DNA of 64,000 nt from Bacillus gaemokensis (GCF_001590835.1 NZ_LTAQ01000056.1:151495-215494); one strand, 5' to 3'. Counted from the stretch's first letter, positions 24,300-33,342 are shown. Numbers and translations are program-made. The notes: a model not told the origin generated them from the letters alone.

Positions 24300-25091
24300 T
24301 TACAAGTGTATGCCAAATGTGGATTGTAATAAGTCTGCATATTGTTGTTCTGTAATGGATTCTTTTTGTTTTTTACCTTGCTTTGTTACGGTAAGGCTAT
24401 CTTTTGTTAAAGAAGCATGCCCGTCAGGAGTTAGTTTCACAATAAGAGGTACTTTATTAAAAGGAGATTCTTCATGTTCTACAATTATTCTTTGTGCTTT
24501 ATTTAATGTTGTTTCATCAACTTCTTCTATATAAAATGCATAACCTAATATCCAATCTTCAGATGAAGTGACATCTAGAAACTCATGATTTTTTCTCATC
24601 TCTAAAACATAGTTTCCTTTAGCAGTTGTTTCTTTTCGGATACGATAGTCTCCAGTAAAAGAATGAACAGTTTCACCAGAGAAAGGAACAGGTGAAAGGG
24701 GAAGATATGAACCGAAACCTACTTCAATTAAATAAAGTTCATTATTATGTTTTAAAACAGTTGCTATGTGTCCAGATTCAACAGCCCAGGTTGCGGATGC
24801 TGCATTATAAACTGTTCCTGATACTAAATGAACATCAAAACTGCAATCTTTAAGGAAGTAATACATAGCCGGATTTAATTCATAGCAAAGTCCACCACGG
24901 TTATTGACCAAGATTTTTTTTTGAAGATTTTCTTTTGAAATTTCTTTTACCGTACCTTGAATAATGTCTAAGTTTTCAAAGGGAACTACTTGTGCCATCG
25001 CATAAAGGATTTCATTTAAATCTTCAAATGAGATAGATTCTTTTTCTTTTATATTTAATCTGGAGAAGAATTGTTTTTGTAGTTCTGTCAT
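24300..25091 (-). CDS. nat: Arylamine N-acetyltransferase with Cys-His-Glu triad
   Basis: The 263-residue enzyme transfers acetyl from acetyl-CoA to arylamines and hydrazines. The family signature is RGGLCYELN (Cys69), with His108 in ESGHIATVL. The third triad position, Asp in nearly all family members (VDVGFG), is Glu123 here (LIEVGFG). A Cys-His-Glu NAT has been characterised from B. cereus (reported as NAT3), so this is a known natural variant. The start is ATG 25091, with AAGGAGTG upstream. It may detoxify aromatic amines. Confidence 0.93.
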   Translation of the reverse strand: MTELQKQFFSRLNIKEKESISFEDLNEILYAMAQVVPFENLDIIQGTVKEISKENLQKKILVNNRGGLCYELNPAMYYFLKDCSFDVHLVSGTVYNAASATWAVESGHIATVLKHNNELYLIEVGFGSYLPLSPVPFSGETVHSFTGDYRIRKETTAKGNYVLEMRKNHEFLDVTSSEDWILGYAFYIEEVDETTLNKAQRIIVEHEESPFNKVPLIVKLTPDGHASLTKDSLTVTKQGKKQKESITEQQYADLLQSTFGIHL

Positions 25092-25440
25092 GTGAATCAC
25101 TCCTTATACATTTTCCTGCTCTACATGTAATTGTATCTAATGATGAGTAAGAAAACATCGGTAATACGTTGAATAAACGATCCGTATATATACTTACGAC
25201 TAAAGTATAATAAGAAGAACATTGTAAAGCATGGCACCTTTACTTCTGTTGTAACATATAGTATGATGATTTTAATAAATTAGATTTCAATGAACATAAC
25301 TATAAATTAATGAGAGGTGCTTTTTGTGAGTGCGGTAGGTTCTAAATAGGAAAAATTGAATGAAATAAATCTGATGATAAACAGGGGATTTTTTATATAA
25401 TTCATACCCCTAATTTTGTTATGGATTTATTTCGATACCT

Positions 25441-25678
25441 ATGAAGATACCTACAATACTTTATAAAGCGTGTAATGATGATGGGATAGCCCAAATGTTT
25501 TTTTGTGGTTTATTTCATTATATATGTATGTTACACATGCCTTGTAAATGTAAAAAGCTGCGGTATCTCCGCAGCTTTTTTTGTGTTTATTTTTTATCAT
25601 ATAAAAATGGTGGAACAAAACACCATGTCATAGTAATCGTTTAAATCTCATTGAAATCTAATGAGTAGGTATCTTCAT
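25441..25678. repeat. 238-bp segment bounded by 14-bp inverted repeats
   Basis: ATGAAGATACCTAC (25441) and GTAGGTATCTTCAT (ending 25678) are perfect inverted repeats enclosing about 210 bp of AT-rich DNA with an internal bidirectional terminator. The shape fits a miniature inverted-repeat element. The gap 25092-25715 otherwise contains no gene; a 7-codon frame after AGAGGTG near 25325 is too short to call. Confidence 0.45.
25552..25582. terminator. Orphan terminator inside the inverted-repeat segment
   Basis: AAAAAGCTGCGG and CCGCAGCTTTTTTT form a 12-bp stem with a 4-nt loop. No annotated gene ends here. Confidence 0.8.
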
Positions 25679-25715
25679 GTATGGTCTGATTAAATCATAG
25701 TGAGGAGAATGAAAA

Positions 25716-27617
25716 GTGAATAAAATGACTTTTGAAAAGTTACAATATAACGAATTAAAGGAAATGGTTAAATCTTATTGCGTGAGTGGATTAGGGAAAC
25801 AGTTGTTAGATAAATTGGAGCCAAGTGCAAGTATAAAAGTAGTGAAAAATCGTTTGAATGAAACAACGGAAGCAAGAACAGTATTAGATGCAGAAGGGCA
25901 TGTTCCTTTTTTCGGAATTTCTAATATTGATAGTACCATTCAAAAACTTGAGAAGGGTATGATTTTAGATCCAACGGAGCTAGTAAGTGTAGCAGACTTT
26001 TTAAGAGGGTGTCGAAAGATTAAAAAGTTTATGCTGGAGAAAGAGTTCTTTGCACCAGTATTAGCATCGTATGCGAATTCTATGTCAGAATTCAAAAGTG
26101 TGGAAGAAGAAATTGATTTTTCAATTAAAGGAAATAGCGTCGATTCAGCGGCAAGCAAAGAATTAAAACGAATTCGAAATAGTATCGACTCAGTAGACGA
26201 GAAAATTAAAGAACGTTTAAATAAATTTTTAAATAGTAGTGCAAATAAGAAATATATTCAAGAGTTCTTTATTAGTAAAAAGGATGATCGATATACGATT
26301 CCAGTTAAAGCTTCCTATAAAAATCAAGTTGTGGGAACAATTGTTGAAATTTCTTCTAAAGGTTCTACAGTTTTTATAGAACCAAATACTGTTACAAAAT
26401 TAAACGTGGAACTAACAAGTTTGAAAGCTGAAGAAGCGATAGAAGAATATCAAATACTAGCCACTTTATCAGGAATGATCTTAGAGAATATATATAACAT
26501 CAAGATTAATATGGAGCTTATTAGTCAATATGATTTGGTGTTTGCAAAAGCGAAATTTAGTAAACACATCGGCGGGATAGAGCCGAAATTAAATGATTAT
26601 GGATATGTAAAGTTAGTTCGCTGCAAACATCCACTTTTATCCGGAGAAGTTGTACCACTTAATTTTGAAATCGGGCAAAATTATCGAAGTTTAATTATTA
26701 CAGGTCCGAATGCTGGTGGGAAAACAATTGTTTTGAAAACGATAGGATTATTAACATTAGCGACAATGTCAGGCTTGCATATTGCTGCTGACAAGGAAAC
26801 AGAAATCGCCGTTTTTGAAAACATCTTCGTAGATATTGGTGACAATCAAAGTATAGAAAATGCGCTAAGTACATTTTCATCTCATATGAAAAACCTTTCG
26901 GAAATTATGAGAGTATCAAACAACAATACACTTTTACTATTTGATGAAATAGGAAGTGGTACGGAACCGAATGAAGGAGCCGCACTTGCGATTTCTATTT
27001 TAGAAGAGTTTTATCATATGGGGTGTACTACAGTTGCGACTACTCATTATGGAGAAATAAAACGTTTTTCAGAAATGCATAGCGATTTTATGAATGCGGC
27101 AATGCAATTTAATAATGAAACATTGGAACCACTGTATAAGTTAATGATAGGAAGGTCTGGAGAAAGTAATGCCCTATGGATTTCTAAAAAAATGAATGTA
27201 CGAGAAAGTGTGTTACAAAGAGCGAAAGGCTATATGGAAAATAAAGAGTATCATTTAGAGTGTGTAAACGAAGATAAGATAAGGAAGCCTAAGGTCGTCA
27301 AAGAGAAAACCGAAGAGAAGAATGAATATAAAAAAGGGGACCGTGTGACATTATTAGACTATGATGACTTTGGAATTGTATATAAAGAGAAAGATAATTT
27401 TTATAATGTCGTTGTATATTATAACGGGGAATTTATAGAAGTAAATGTTAAGCGAATCTCTTTAGAGGTACAGGCGAAGGAATTATATCCAGAAGGGTAT
27501 GATTTAGACACATTGTTTGTGGATTATAAAGAACGAAAAATGCAGCATGATATAGAGCGTGGATCGAAAAAAGCGCTTCGCAAAATTCAAAAAGAAATAA
27601 GAAAAAGTAGAGGTTGA
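25716..27617 (+). CDS. MutS2-like ATPase lacking the Smr domain
   Basis: The 633-residue protein has MutS-family core and ATPase domains: Walker A TGPNAGGKTIVLKTIG (near residue 330), Walker B/signature LLLFDEIGSGTEPNEGAAL, and TTVATTHYGEIKRF (switch). The N-terminal FEKLQYNELKEMVKSYCVSGLGK matches MutS2. Standard MutS2 is about 785 residues and ends in an Smr nuclease domain. This protein stops after a basic helix, so it is a MutS2-like paralogue without Smr. It may act on branched DNA or stalled ribosomes, as MutS2 does. The GTG start follows GAGGAG. Confidence 0.85.
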   Translation: MNKMTFEKLQYNELKEMVKSYCVSGLGKQLLDKLEPSASIKVVKNRLNETTEARTVLDAEGHVPFFGISNIDSTIQKLEKGMILDPTELVSVADFLRGCRKIKKFMLEKEFFAPVLASYANSMSEFKSVEEEIDFSIKGNSVDSAASKELKRIRNSIDSVDEKIKERLNKFLNSSANKKYIQEFFISKKDDRYTIPVKASYKNQVVGTIVEISSKGSTVFIEPNTVTKLNVELTSLKAEEAIEEYQILATLSGMILENIYNIKINMELISQYDLVFAKAKFSKHIGGIEPKLNDYGYVKLVRCKHPLLSGEVVPLNFEIGQNYRSLIITGPNAGGKTIVLKTIGLLTLATMSGLHIAADKETEIAVFENIFVDIGDNQSIENALSTFSSHMKNLSEIMRVSNNNTLLLFDEIGSGTEPNEGAALAISILEEFYHMGCTTVATTHYGEIKRFSEMHSDFMNAAMQFNNETLEPLYKLMIGRSGESNALWISKKMNVRESVLQRAKGYMENKEYHLECVNEDKIRKPKVVKEKTEEKNEYKKGDRVTLLDYDDFGIVYKEKDNFYNVVVYYNGEFIEVNVKRISLEVQAKELYPEGYDLDTLFVDYKERKMQHDIERGSKKALRKIQKEIRKSRG

Positions 27618-27628
27618 GATGAAATGAA

Positions 27629-28156
27629 ATGAATATAATGATTAGACAAGAACTTGAGAAAGATTATAACTGGATAGAAGAAGTTGTAAAACAAGCGTTT
27701 TTAAATGGAGAATATAGTGATCAGAAAGAACATGAACTTGTAAATCGAATCAGAAAATCTGATGCGTTTATTCCAGAGTTATCATTAGTAGCGGTGGATA
27801 AAGAAATTGTTGGTCACATTCTATTATCTAAAATTAAAATAGAACATGATGATAAATTTGTAGATTCTTTAGCTCTCGCTCCAGTTTCTGTTGCACCAGA
27901 TTATCAGAAAAAAGGGATTGGGAGGTTGCTAATTTCAGGTGCATTAAGAAAGGCAAGAGAGCTTGGGTATCATTCTGTAATTGTTTTAGGTCATAAAGAT
28001 TATTATCCGAAATTTGGTTTTAAACCGGCTAGCCTATGGAATATACGAGCGCCATTTGAGGTGCCAGACGAAGTATTTATGGCGATGGAGTTAACGGATC
28101 ATGCTCTTCAAAATATACAAGGAGTTGTTCAATATTCGGAAGCTTTTTCTGAATAG
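27629..28156 (+). CDS. GNAT family N-acetyltransferase
   Basis: The 175-residue protein has the acetyl-CoA binding motif A SVAPDYQKKGIGRLLISGALRKARELG (Q/RxxGxG/A), preceded by LALAPVSV and followed by VIVLGHKDYYPKFGFKPAS. This is the YhbS-like N-acetyltransferase pattern. It starts 11 nt after the MutS2-like gene and is probably co-transcribed. Substrate unknown. Confidence 0.87.
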   Translation: MNIMIRQELEKDYNWIEEVVKQAFLNGEYSDQKEHELVNRIRKSDAFIPELSLVAVDKEIVGHILLSKIKIEHDDKFVDSLALAPVSVAPDYQKKGIGRLLISGALRKARELGYHSVIVLGHKDYYPKFGFKPASLWNIRAPFEVPDEVFMAMELTDHALQNIQGVVQYSEAFSE

Positions 28157-28195
28157 AACTTGGTATTGAATAGATAAAGTGTAGCTAGAAAAAAG

Positions 28196-28242
28196 AAAAG
28201 GATAGATAAAGCAGAAAACATATGCTTTATCTATCCTTTTTT
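28196..28242 (+). terminator. Intrinsic terminator after the acetyltransferase
   Basis: AAAAGGATAGATAAAGCA and TGCTTTATCTATCCTTTTTT form an 18-bp stem with a 9-nt loop and T tail. Confidence 0.92.
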
Positions 28243-28344
28243 GTATGACATACGACGATCTTTGCTATCACAATAAAATTATTCTGTGGTCTTCAATTAA
28301 AGGTATCGTTAGTTTTACAGAAAAGAGAGGAGTATGTTTCATAA

Positions 28345-28390
28345 AAAATATTTTAGATTATAGAATGAAGTATTAGGCTGTAAAAAAGAA
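28345..28390. repeat. Second copy of the TAGACT-type repeat
   Basis: ATATTTTAGATTATAGAATG then AAGTATTAGGCTGTAAAAAA parallels 3284-3322, with the same 20-bp spacing and two base changes in the motif. It lies upstream of a serine hydrolase gene. Confidence 0.45.
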
Positions 28391-28479
28391 AAGATGTGTT
28401 GGACAAAGAAGGAATATTAATCTCTTTGTAAGAATAAAACCTACGGTAAAAATACTATAACAAAAGGGGAGAGAGGGAG

Positions 28480-29514
28480 ATGGACAAACAAAAAATCAAA
28501 AAGATTTTCAGACGAACTATAAGTTCTAAGCAGATACATAAGTGCGTCCTATTTGTAGAAAATACAAATGGAGATTTTTCATATAGTAATGGGTACGGAG
28601 GAAAAAATATCGATACACCATTACTGATGGCAAGTATCACAAAGTTGTTTACGACCACTTGTATTTTTATTTTGAGGGAGCAGGGCAAGTTAGCGTTTGA
28701 TGACAAAGTAACAAAATACTTTAAAAAAGATACGTTGAATAACCTTCATATTTATAAAGATCAAGAGCATTCGTTGAGGCTGACACTTTTAAATTTATTA
28801 TTTCATACAAGCGGATTACCGGATGCCTTTGAAGAAAGTAGTAACAATGTTAAAAAACGTGTCATTCATGAGGATATGGAGATTGATTTTGATGAAAAGA
28901 TAACATTGACCAAACAATTAAACCCGTACTTTGCACCTGATGAGAAAAAAAGGGCTCATTATGCAGATGTGAACTTTGACATGCTCGGAGAAATCATTGA
29001 AACAATTACGAATTCAACATTAGAAGATGCATATAAGCAGTTGATTTTTGACCCATTAGAGCTCAAGAATACGTATCTTCCAACAAGTGAGTATGACTTT
29101 GTTCCTAATATTTTTTATAAGGGTGCTTCTCTTTACCGTCCGAAAATTATTAAGAGCAGCGGTGCTAGCGGTGGTGGTATCTCTACAGCTCGTGAATTAA
29201 TGATATTTATTAAAGCTTTCTTTGGAGGGAAATTATTTAATAAAACTGTTTTTCATGAACGCAAAGTATATAACAAGTTACAAGCTTCCATGTACCCAAT
29301 TCAATACGGTGGTGGATATATGCGTGTCCCGTTAAATGGTCTTGCAACACTTTTTATGGGAAAAGGTGAGTTGCTTGGTCATTCCGGCTCAACAGGTTCA
29401 TTTGCCTTTTATTATCCTAATAAGGATTTGTTTTTTGTTGGAGATGTAAATCAAATGGCGAATCCTGCACTCCCCATACGATTCGTGATGCGGCTTGCTA
29501 TGTCGATTAAGTGA
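28480..29514 (+). CDS. Serine beta-lactamase-like hydrolase, cytoplasmic form
   Basis: The 344-residue protein has motif ASITKLFTTTCIFIL (SxxK), HTSGLPDAFEE, the tyrosine motif in HYADVNFDML (YAD) and a late GHSGSTGSFAFYY (HxG). There is no signal peptide or anchor. AAAGGGGAGAGAGGG precedes the ATG. It belongs to the AmpC/EstB-type family; an esterase or peptidase role is more likely than beta-lactam resistance. Confidence 0.86.
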   Translation: MDKQKIKKIFRRTISSKQIHKCVLFVENTNGDFSYSNGYGGKNIDTPLLMASITKLFTTTCIFILREQGKLAFDDKVTKYFKKDTLNNLHIYKDQEHSLRLTLLNLLFHTSGLPDAFEESSNNVKKRVIHEDMEIDFDEKITLTKQLNPYFAPDEKKRAHYADVNFDMLGEIIETITNSTLEDAYKQLIFDPLELKNTYLPTSEYDFVPNIFYKGASLYRPKIIKSSGASGGGISTARELMIFIKAFFGGKLFNKTVFHERKVYNKLQASMYPIQYGGGYMRVPLNGLATLFMGKGELLGHSGSTGSFAFYYPNKDLFFVGDVNQMANPALPIRFVMRLAMSIK

Positions 29515-29808
29515 AACTTTCTTTAGCAAGAGCACCTTAAAGTAACGACTTGATATGGTTATTAAACTCACTTTGTTTCAGTGGCATCCAATTCATATCA
29601 TTAATGTTGTTGTAAATAAAATCATTTAACAGTGTTATAAAACAAAAAAGTACATCACTAAATATATGAATGATGTACGATTTCGACGTGATATGTAACA
29701 TGATAGATAAGATAGGGGTTAAAAAAATCTCGTGTACAATCACTTACTCTTAAATACTACAGAGTGGTCTAATTCCTCTTTTTGATTTGATTTTTGAACC
29801 AGAAATTA

Positions 29809-30774
29809 TCATGGTATTAATAAAATTTTCCCCGTACTTCTTCGACTTTCTAATAATCGATGTGCTTCAGCCCCGTTTTTTAAAGAGAAAGTAGTTGGAC
29901 TTTGGATATTTAATTTTCCAGCAGTAATCCAATCAAATAGTTGCTGTGAACGTGTTTTGCGTTCTTCATACGTTGTTAGTACATTCCAAAGATCTCCACC
30001 AGTCAATGTTTTTGAAGTGTCCATCAGCATTCGAGGATTAACGGGAGCAGGATCACCACCGGCCATTCCATAAAATACGACGGTACCACCGATTCGTGTA
30101 GTTTGAAAGCTCTCTTCTAATGTAGACCCTACGGATTCATATACAACATCAACCCCAAGACCTTTTGTTACATCTATTACTTTGTTACACCAAGATTCTG
30201 TATATAAAAAAACATGGTCTGCCCCAACTGAATAGGCTATCTTTGCTTTTTCTTTTGATGAAGTAAGGCCAATTACTTGCCCGCCTTGTAGTTTTATCAT
30301 TTGAATGAGAAGTTGACCTACGCCTCCAGCAGCTGCATGGACTAAAACAAAATCACCATCTTTTATTTTGTAACTGTCTTTTGTTAAATAATGAGCCGTT
30401 AAACCTTGCAATAAAACAGAAGAGGCTATTTGGAAGGAAATAGAATCTGGGAGCGGAATAACTTTTTCTTTTGGAACGGCTACTAACTCCGCATTTGTGA
30501 ACGGGACATCAGCAAATGCAACGCGATCTCCAATGTTGATGTTAGAAACTTCATTACCAACACGCTCTACAATTCCTGATCCTTCATACCCTAATATATA
30601 GGGTGGTTTTCCAGTGAGATGATAGGCACCTCTACGTCTATATATATCAGCAAAGTTTAAGCCAATTGCTTTTGTGCGAACAAGAATTTCATTCGATTTT
30701 ATAGTTGGATCTGACAATTCTTGATATTTTAATACATCAGCATTTCCAAATGCCTCGAAACAAAGTGCTTTCAT
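29809..30774 (-). CDS. Quinone oxidoreductase (zinc-free MDR family)
   Basis: This 321-residue NADPH:quinone reductase-like protein has a GroES-like N terminus (MKALCFEAFGNADVLKYQEL; GLNFADIYRRRGAY). Its Rossmann segment is VLVHAAAGGVGQLLIQMIKLQGGQVIGLTSS (AAxGGVGxxxxQ). The structural-zinc cysteines of alcohol dehydrogenases are absent, as expected for the QOR branch. TTGGAGGT lies upstream of ATG 30774. It is divergent from a LysR gene 137 bp away, which probably regulates it. Confidence 0.9.
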   Translation of the reverse strand: MKALCFEAFGNADVLKYQELSDPTIKSNEILVRTKAIGLNFADIYRRRGAYHLTGKPPYILGYEGSGIVERVGNEVSNINIGDRVAFADVPFTNAELVAVPKEKVIPLPDSISFQIASSVLLQGLTAHYLTKDSYKIKDGDFVLVHAAAGGVGQLLIQMIKLQGGQVIGLTSSKEKAKIAYSVGADHVFLYTESWCNKVIDVTKGLGVDVVYESVGSTLEESFQTTRIGGTVVFYGMAGGDPAPVNPRMLMDTSKTLTGGDLWNVLTTYEERKTRSQQLFDWITAGKLNIQSPTTFSLKNGAEAHRLLESRRSTGKILLIP

Positions 30775-30911
30775 ATGGAATACCTCCAATTTGTAAGGTG
30801 TATTAATATTGTTTGTTAATGGTTCTTATCATACAATATATATATCAATAGACAAAGAAGATTATTTCGATGGAATCAATCGGAAATGACGATTGAAAGG
30901 TAAGGAGGATA

Positions 30912-31817
30912 TTGGAAATAAAACAATTAATTACATTTAAAACAGCAGCAGAAAATTTGAACTTTACGCAGACTGCAAAGAAATTGAATTTTGCTCAATC
31001 AAGTGTCACCGCTCAAATAAAAGCATTGGAGACGGAACTTGATACACCATTATTCGAGAGGTTAGGTAAGCGGCTATTTTTGACTGAAGCAGGACGAAAG
31101 TTTCAGTTATATGCAGACAAGATGATTGCGTTAAATTATGAGGCGAAGATGGCTGTGAAAGATGAGGGAAAAATATCTGGTACGTTAGTGATTGGTGCAC
31201 AAGAAAGTCAATGTACATATCGGCTTCCTATTATTTTAAAAGAGTTTAAGGAAAAGTTTCCTCAAATAAAGCTTATATTTAAACCAGCTCATTCAAATGA
31301 AGATGCGAAAGAACAATTGATGGAAGGTAAAGTGGATTTAGCATTTATTTTAGATGAATGTAAAACTGAAGATGTTTTGTATGTAGAGTCACTTATCCAA
31401 GAGGAATTAAAAATAGTCGCTTTTCCTAATCATCCTTTATGTGAGAAATCTATAATTTCCACAAAAGATTTCGAAAACGAAACGCTTTTATTAACGGAAC
31501 TTGGTTGTTCGTATCGTACTATATTTGAAGAATTATTTCGTGCAGAAGGCATATATCCTACAAATAAAATAGAATTTGTTAGTGTAGAAGCAATTAAACA
31601 ATGTGTAATTGCGGGACTAGGTATAGCGATTTTACCAGCAATGGTAGTAGAAAAAGATATACAAGAAGGCACGATGAAGGAGTTAGTTTTGAGGAATACA
31701 ATCGCTCCTATTTTTACGCAAATTGCTTGGCATAAAGATAAATGGATGACTTCGCCGTTACAACAATTTATAAATGTGACAAGAGCATCATGTTCCAAAG
31801 TGGACAAGATTTTTTGA
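30912..31817 (+). CDS. LysR-family transcriptional regulator
   Basis: The 301-residue protein has winged HTH FKTAAENLNFTQTAKKLNFAQSSVTAQIKALE and effector domain beginning GTLVIGAQESQCTYRLPIIL. AAGGAGG lies only a few bases before the TTG start; the next candidate would remove the HTH, so TTG is taken. Divergent from the quinone oxidoreductase, the likely target. Confidence 0.88.
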   Translation: MEIKQLITFKTAAENLNFTQTAKKLNFAQSSVTAQIKALETELDTPLFERLGKRLFLTEAGRKFQLYADKMIALNYEAKMAVKDEGKISGTLVIGAQESQCTYRLPIILKEFKEKFPQIKLIFKPAHSNEDAKEQLMEGKVDLAFILDECKTEDVLYVESLIQEELKIVAFPNHPLCEKSIISTKDFENETLLLTELGCSYRTIFEELFRAEGIYPTNKIEFVSVEAIKQCVIAGLGIAILPAMVVEKDIQEGTMKELVLRNTIAPIFTQIAWHKDKWMTSPLQQFINVTRASCSKVDKIF

Positions 31818-31917
31818 GGGTATCATGGTTATAAAGAAGGTCTAGTTGAAATAACTGTTGAATGAATAATCTGGAAATTATACAATGAATGTAATCTTAT
31901 GAAAAGGAGATGTGCCA

Positions 31918-31980
31918 ATGTTAGCGCTTATTGTAAGTATCCCATTATTATTGAAAACTATAGAACAAGGGGATACGTAA
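31918..31980 (+). CDS. 20-residue hydrophobic peptide (possible)
   Basis: MLALIVSIPLLLKTIEQGDT is preceded by a near-perfect AAAAGGAGATG ribosome binding site. The first 12 residues are hydrophobic and the tail acidic. It lies 51 nt upstream of an acetyltransferase gene with its own site. It could be a small membrane peptide or a leader ORF. No family recognised. Confidence 0.45.
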   Translation: MLALIVSIPLLLKTIEQGDT

Positions 31981-32031
31981 GTCTGATAAATTACAGAACT
32001 ATCCCCATAACTGAAAAGGGGGATTTTTGAA

Positions 32032-32592
32032 ATGAACAAGACAGTGAATAATCTTTTTCTAGGTGAAAGAATTAAATTATCAGCAATTAGAGCTGAAGAT
32101 ATTGAACAAATGGCTATTTGGCAAGAAGATAGTGAGTATTTAAGAAATGTAGATACGGATGTAGCAGTTCTGCAATCTTTGCATGAAATAAAGGAATCTG
32201 AGCTATTAAAAGGACGACAGTCAAATAGTGTTTCTTTCATGCTAAGAACGATTCAAGATGATACTTTAATTGGCTTTGTGGCACTTCATAGCATAGAGTG
32301 GAATAATAGAACGGGTTTGCTAGCAATTGGTATAGGTGATAAGAAATATAGAGGTAAGGGATATGGTACGGAAGGATTACGTCTTATTCTGAAATATGCT
32401 TTCCACGAATTAAACTTACATCGTGTAGGTCTCGATGTTATTTCATACAATAAGCCTGCAATTGAAGCGTATAAAAAGGTTGGCTTTAAGGTGGAAGGAT
32501 GTATGAGAGAAGCTGTTCAGCGAGATGGGAAGAGCTTTGATCGTATTATAATGGGTATATTGCGAAACGAATGGATAACAATGCACAAATAA
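32032..32592 (+). CDS. GNAT acetyltransferase, RimJ/RimL type
   Basis: The 186-residue protein has the RimL-like start GERIKLSAIRAEDIEQMAIW. Acetyl-CoA motif GIGDKKYRGKGYGTEGLRLIL is followed by FHELNLHRVGLDVISYNKPAIEAYKKVGFKVEG, the conserved RimJ/RimL/SpeG tail. It acetylates an N-terminal amine or small amine; target not predictable. AAAGGGGG precedes the ATG. Confidence 0.87.
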   Translation: MNKTVNNLFLGERIKLSAIRAEDIEQMAIWQEDSEYLRNVDTDVAVLQSLHEIKESELLKGRQSNSVSFMLRTIQDDTLIGFVALHSIEWNNRTGLLAIGIGDKKYRGKGYGTEGLRLILKYAFHELNLHRVGLDVISYNKPAIEAYKKVGFKVEGCMREAVQRDGKSFDRIIMGILRNEWITMHK

Positions 32593-32650
32593 TTTGAATA
32601 AGGTTAATAAAGTGAACTGACCATTCATGCGAAATATAAAGAAAAACAAA

Positions 32651-32695
32651 AGAGAAATCTAGTGGCTTTATAGCTTGTTAGATTTCTTTTTTATG
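32651..32695 (+). terminator. Terminator after the acetyltransferase
   Basis: AGAGAAATCTA and TAGATTTCTTTTTT pair around an 18-nt loop with T tail. Confidence 0.65.
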
Positions 32696-32719
32696 GAATC
32701 GCTTCGGTTATCACGATAA

Positions 32720-32926
32720 GATTGTTCGGCTAAGGATGAAATTATTGGGTTAATGCTTATTGGTTCCATTGCAAGAAGAGATGCTTATGCAGACTTCGAT
32801 TTAGATTTATATATTCTTTTAGAAAATGGACAAAATAAAAAGTTTCATTCTGAAATTAGAGATAATATTTTAATTGAATATAAATATGCAGACTTTAATC
32901 AAGTTCAATTAAATTTTAAAAAATAA
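32720..32926 (+). pseudogene. Nucleotidyltransferase (MNT/ANT type) fragment
   Basis: The frame reads IIGLMLIGSIARRDAYADFD then LDLYILLENG and stops after about 66 codons. GSxxR...DxDLYI is the catalytic GSx10DxD signature of aminoglycoside-nucleotidyltransferase-like proteins, which are usually over 230 residues. An in-frame stop lies just upstream and no start codon precedes the motif. Both ends are lost; a bcr-type repeat end follows at 32945. Confidence 0.7.
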
Positions 32927-32944
32927 CTCTCACATATACCCTCT

Positions 32945-32990
32945 TAGTACCCTTAAGTTGATGGCGATGTGGTGCTACCCTATATATAGA
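32945..32990. repeat. bcr-type repeat end (fragment)
   Basis: CTTAAGTTGATGGCGATGTG then GTGCTACCC matches the TTAAGTTGATATGCATGCGG end of the 10126-10278 element read in reverse. Only one end is present. It abuts the truncated nucleotidyltransferase. Confidence 0.45.
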
Positions 32991-33111
32991 TTCGTTAAGA
33001 GTGAAAACTCTGCTATAAATATATTCAATAACATGCATGTGATTTGCAGGAGAAGGGATAATTCATGTCGAATTTTTACAACATATGGAATGGAATAAGG
33101 AGTCGTGTTAA

Positions 33112-33342
33112 ATGAATTTAGAAAAGCCAAAACCAGTAAATGAAGAATTAGCGGATTTAAAGGAGCTTGTAAAAGAATTACATGGTAGCGTGCATCAGTT
33201 ACAAAGTGAGGTTCAACAGCTTAGGCATGAAAGGCCAGTTGTTGAAGTTAAAAAAGGCGTTCAATTGTCACCAACAATCGTTGGGCAAATTGGTGGTATG
33301 ATTTTAGGAGCACTTGCAATTATCGGGATATTTTGGCGGTAA
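33112..33342 (+). CDS. Small coiled-coil protein with C-terminal membrane anchor
   Basis: The 76-residue protein begins with a heptad-rich segment (ELADLKELVKELHGSVHQLQSEVQQL) and ends with one helix (VGQIGGMILGALAIIGIFWR). This is the layout of a tail-anchored or haemolysin-XhlA-like small protein. AAGGAG lies upstream. It shares a bidirectional terminator with the convergent transporter. Function unknown. Confidence 0.65.
   Translation: MNLEKPKPVNEELADLKELVKELHGSVHQLQSEVQQLRHERPVVEVKKGVQLSPTIVGQIGGMILGALAIIGIFWR

Noticed and set aside
25441-25644. 67-codon frame starting in the left inverted repeat
   Set aside because: There is no ribosome binding site, and it runs through a strong terminator stem, so it is better explained as part of the repeat segment.
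28480-29514. Beta-lactamase resistance gene
   Set aside because: SxxK is present, but there is no export signal and it fits the esterase/carboxypeptidase-like branch. The same caution applies to 21192 and 52571.
29537-29743. 68-codon frame in the gap after the cytoplasmic serine hydrolase
   Set aside because: AT-rich, no ribosome binding site and no recognisable pattern; the 294-bp gap is left unassigned.
31430-31807. 125-codon open frame antisense to the second LysR gene
   Set aside because: The LysR frame is unambiguous; the antisense frame has no start signals or domain.
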